From JAWLDB01 sp041686915 (GTDB lineage: Bacteria > Bacillota > UBA994 > UBA5500): DNA of 22,365 nt. Below, piece by piece: positions 22,063-22,365 of the stretch. The DNA lies in NCBI GenBank assembly GCA_041686915.1, contig JAWLDB010000024.1, forward strand, positions 1 through 22,365, in the 5' to 3' direction. Below the pieces are notes generated by a model. That model made no database searches. It was not told the DNA's origin and saw only the letters and a list, made by a program, of their open reading frames with translations. Positions within the stretch are counted from its first letter, which is position 1, and every line of letters starts with the position of its first letter. The position numbers and the translations under genes are program-made.

Positions 22063-22365
22063 TTACTATTTGTGCGATTATTTCCCGATCCAACGGGGCT
22101 AGGTTGTAGCTCATGGCGTCTTTAGGAGTAACATATGTGAAGGCCTTGCACTCAATAGCCTGAGGAGCCAGAGGCCCAGGTTGGCAGCGATATACCATCA
22201 AGAGCACTTGCAGCTGTTCGCTGTAGACATGGCTAAATACATCGTATAGCTCCTCTACCTTTACCTGCATCCCTAGTTCCTCGCGCATCTCGCGCTCGAT
22301 AGCAATCCTGGGATGCTCGCCAAAGTCAACCTTACCACCAGGCAACTCCCATAGAGATGCATTGG
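22043..22365 (-). CDS. NUDIX hydrolase, C-terminal part (5' end beyond window)
   Basis: This frame stays open to the window edge, so the start of the gene is missing. The visible 107 codons begin NASLWELPGGKVDFGE. They hold a full NUDIX box (G-x5-E-x7-RE-x-REEL-G: GKVDFGE, REMREELGM), which binds Mg and cleaves nucleoside diphosphates linked to another group. The domain continues with a beta-rich half (VLLMVYRCQPGP, FTYVTPKDA). The layout fits an MutT/8-oxo-dGTPase or (deoxy)nucleoside triphosphate pyrophosphohydrolase type, but the substrate cannot be read from this part. It is convergent with asparaginase. Confidence 0.9.
   Translation of the reverse strand, partial: NASLWELPGGKVDFGEHPRIAIEREMREELGMQVKVEELYDVFSHVYSEQLQVLLMVYRCQPGPLAPQAIECKAFTYVTPKDAMSYNLAPLDREIIAQIVNDPTIS

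Noticed and set aside
1..22365. Mobile elements, phage genes, CRISPR arrays, tRNA or rRNA genes
   Set aside because: No transposase, integrase, spaced direct repeats or RNA-gene signatures were seen on either strand.

Overview
The window looks like a stretch of the core chromosome of a low-to-mid GC Bacillota (Clostridia-like, near 50% GC by eye). The pointers are a serine T-box leader in front of serS, strong AGGAGG-type ribosome binding sites, very frequent TTG starts, a ThiN-type thiamine pyrophosphokinase, a stand-alone ComB, a DUF348/G5/3D-domain cell-wall protein and an AnsA/ReAV-like asparaginase. A run of ten Ns inside one gene shows that this is a draft scaffold. I see no rRNA, tRNA, CRISPR array, insertion sequence or phage gene, so this is a housekeeping region. 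Its unusual part is a lar gene run.

Layout. 1-735: the start of serS (minus strand), its T-box leader and promoter, and a divergent aminotransferase (736-1869) that carries the assembly gap. 1902-4702: an orphan ECF sigma factor divergent from a class A penicillin-binding protein. 4747-11601: eight minus-strand genes in one run, in transcription order larB, larC (N-terminal domain protein), a second larC-like gene, ABC-2 ATPase, ABC-2 permease, thiN, a metallo-beta-lactamase-fold hydrolase and comB. Several junctions overlap by 4 bp or carry the next gene's ribosome binding site, and a strong hairpin follows comB. 11711-14758: two plus-strand genes, an M28-type aminopeptidase and a D-2-hydroxyacid dehydrogenase. 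14755-18057: a minus-strand cluster of acetamidase/formamidase, aroA and aroC with overlapping ends. 18297-19057: a thioredoxin-like protein and a small DUF1858 dithiol protein. 19104-20846 (minus): the 3D-domain wall protein and sfsA. 21012-22022 (plus): asparaginase. 22043-22365 (minus): a NUDIX hydrolase that runs off the window.

How the genes fit together. LarB and LarC make and metallate the nickel-pincer nucleotide, the cofactor of lactate racemase and related LarA enzymes. LarE and LarA are not in the window. Here the larC function is spread over two overlapping frames: an N-domain protein with a His-rich tail, and a second protein that pairs what looks like a shortened, degenerate N-domain with an intact C-terminal LarC2 domain. 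These are coupled to an ABC-2 transporter. aroA and aroC are the last two steps to chorismate. The PBP and the 3D-domain protein act on the cell wall. The thioredoxin-like and DUF1858 proteins suggest thiol redox work.

Convergent junctions are mostly closed by perfect hairpins that could stop transcription from both sides (1885-1911, 4712-4738, 19069-19104, 22034-22062). The exception is the dehydrogenase/aroC junction, where the two stop codons overlap. Start codons were re-chosen from ribosome binding sites in about eight genes. Family assignments rest on motifs read by eye; no database search was possible.
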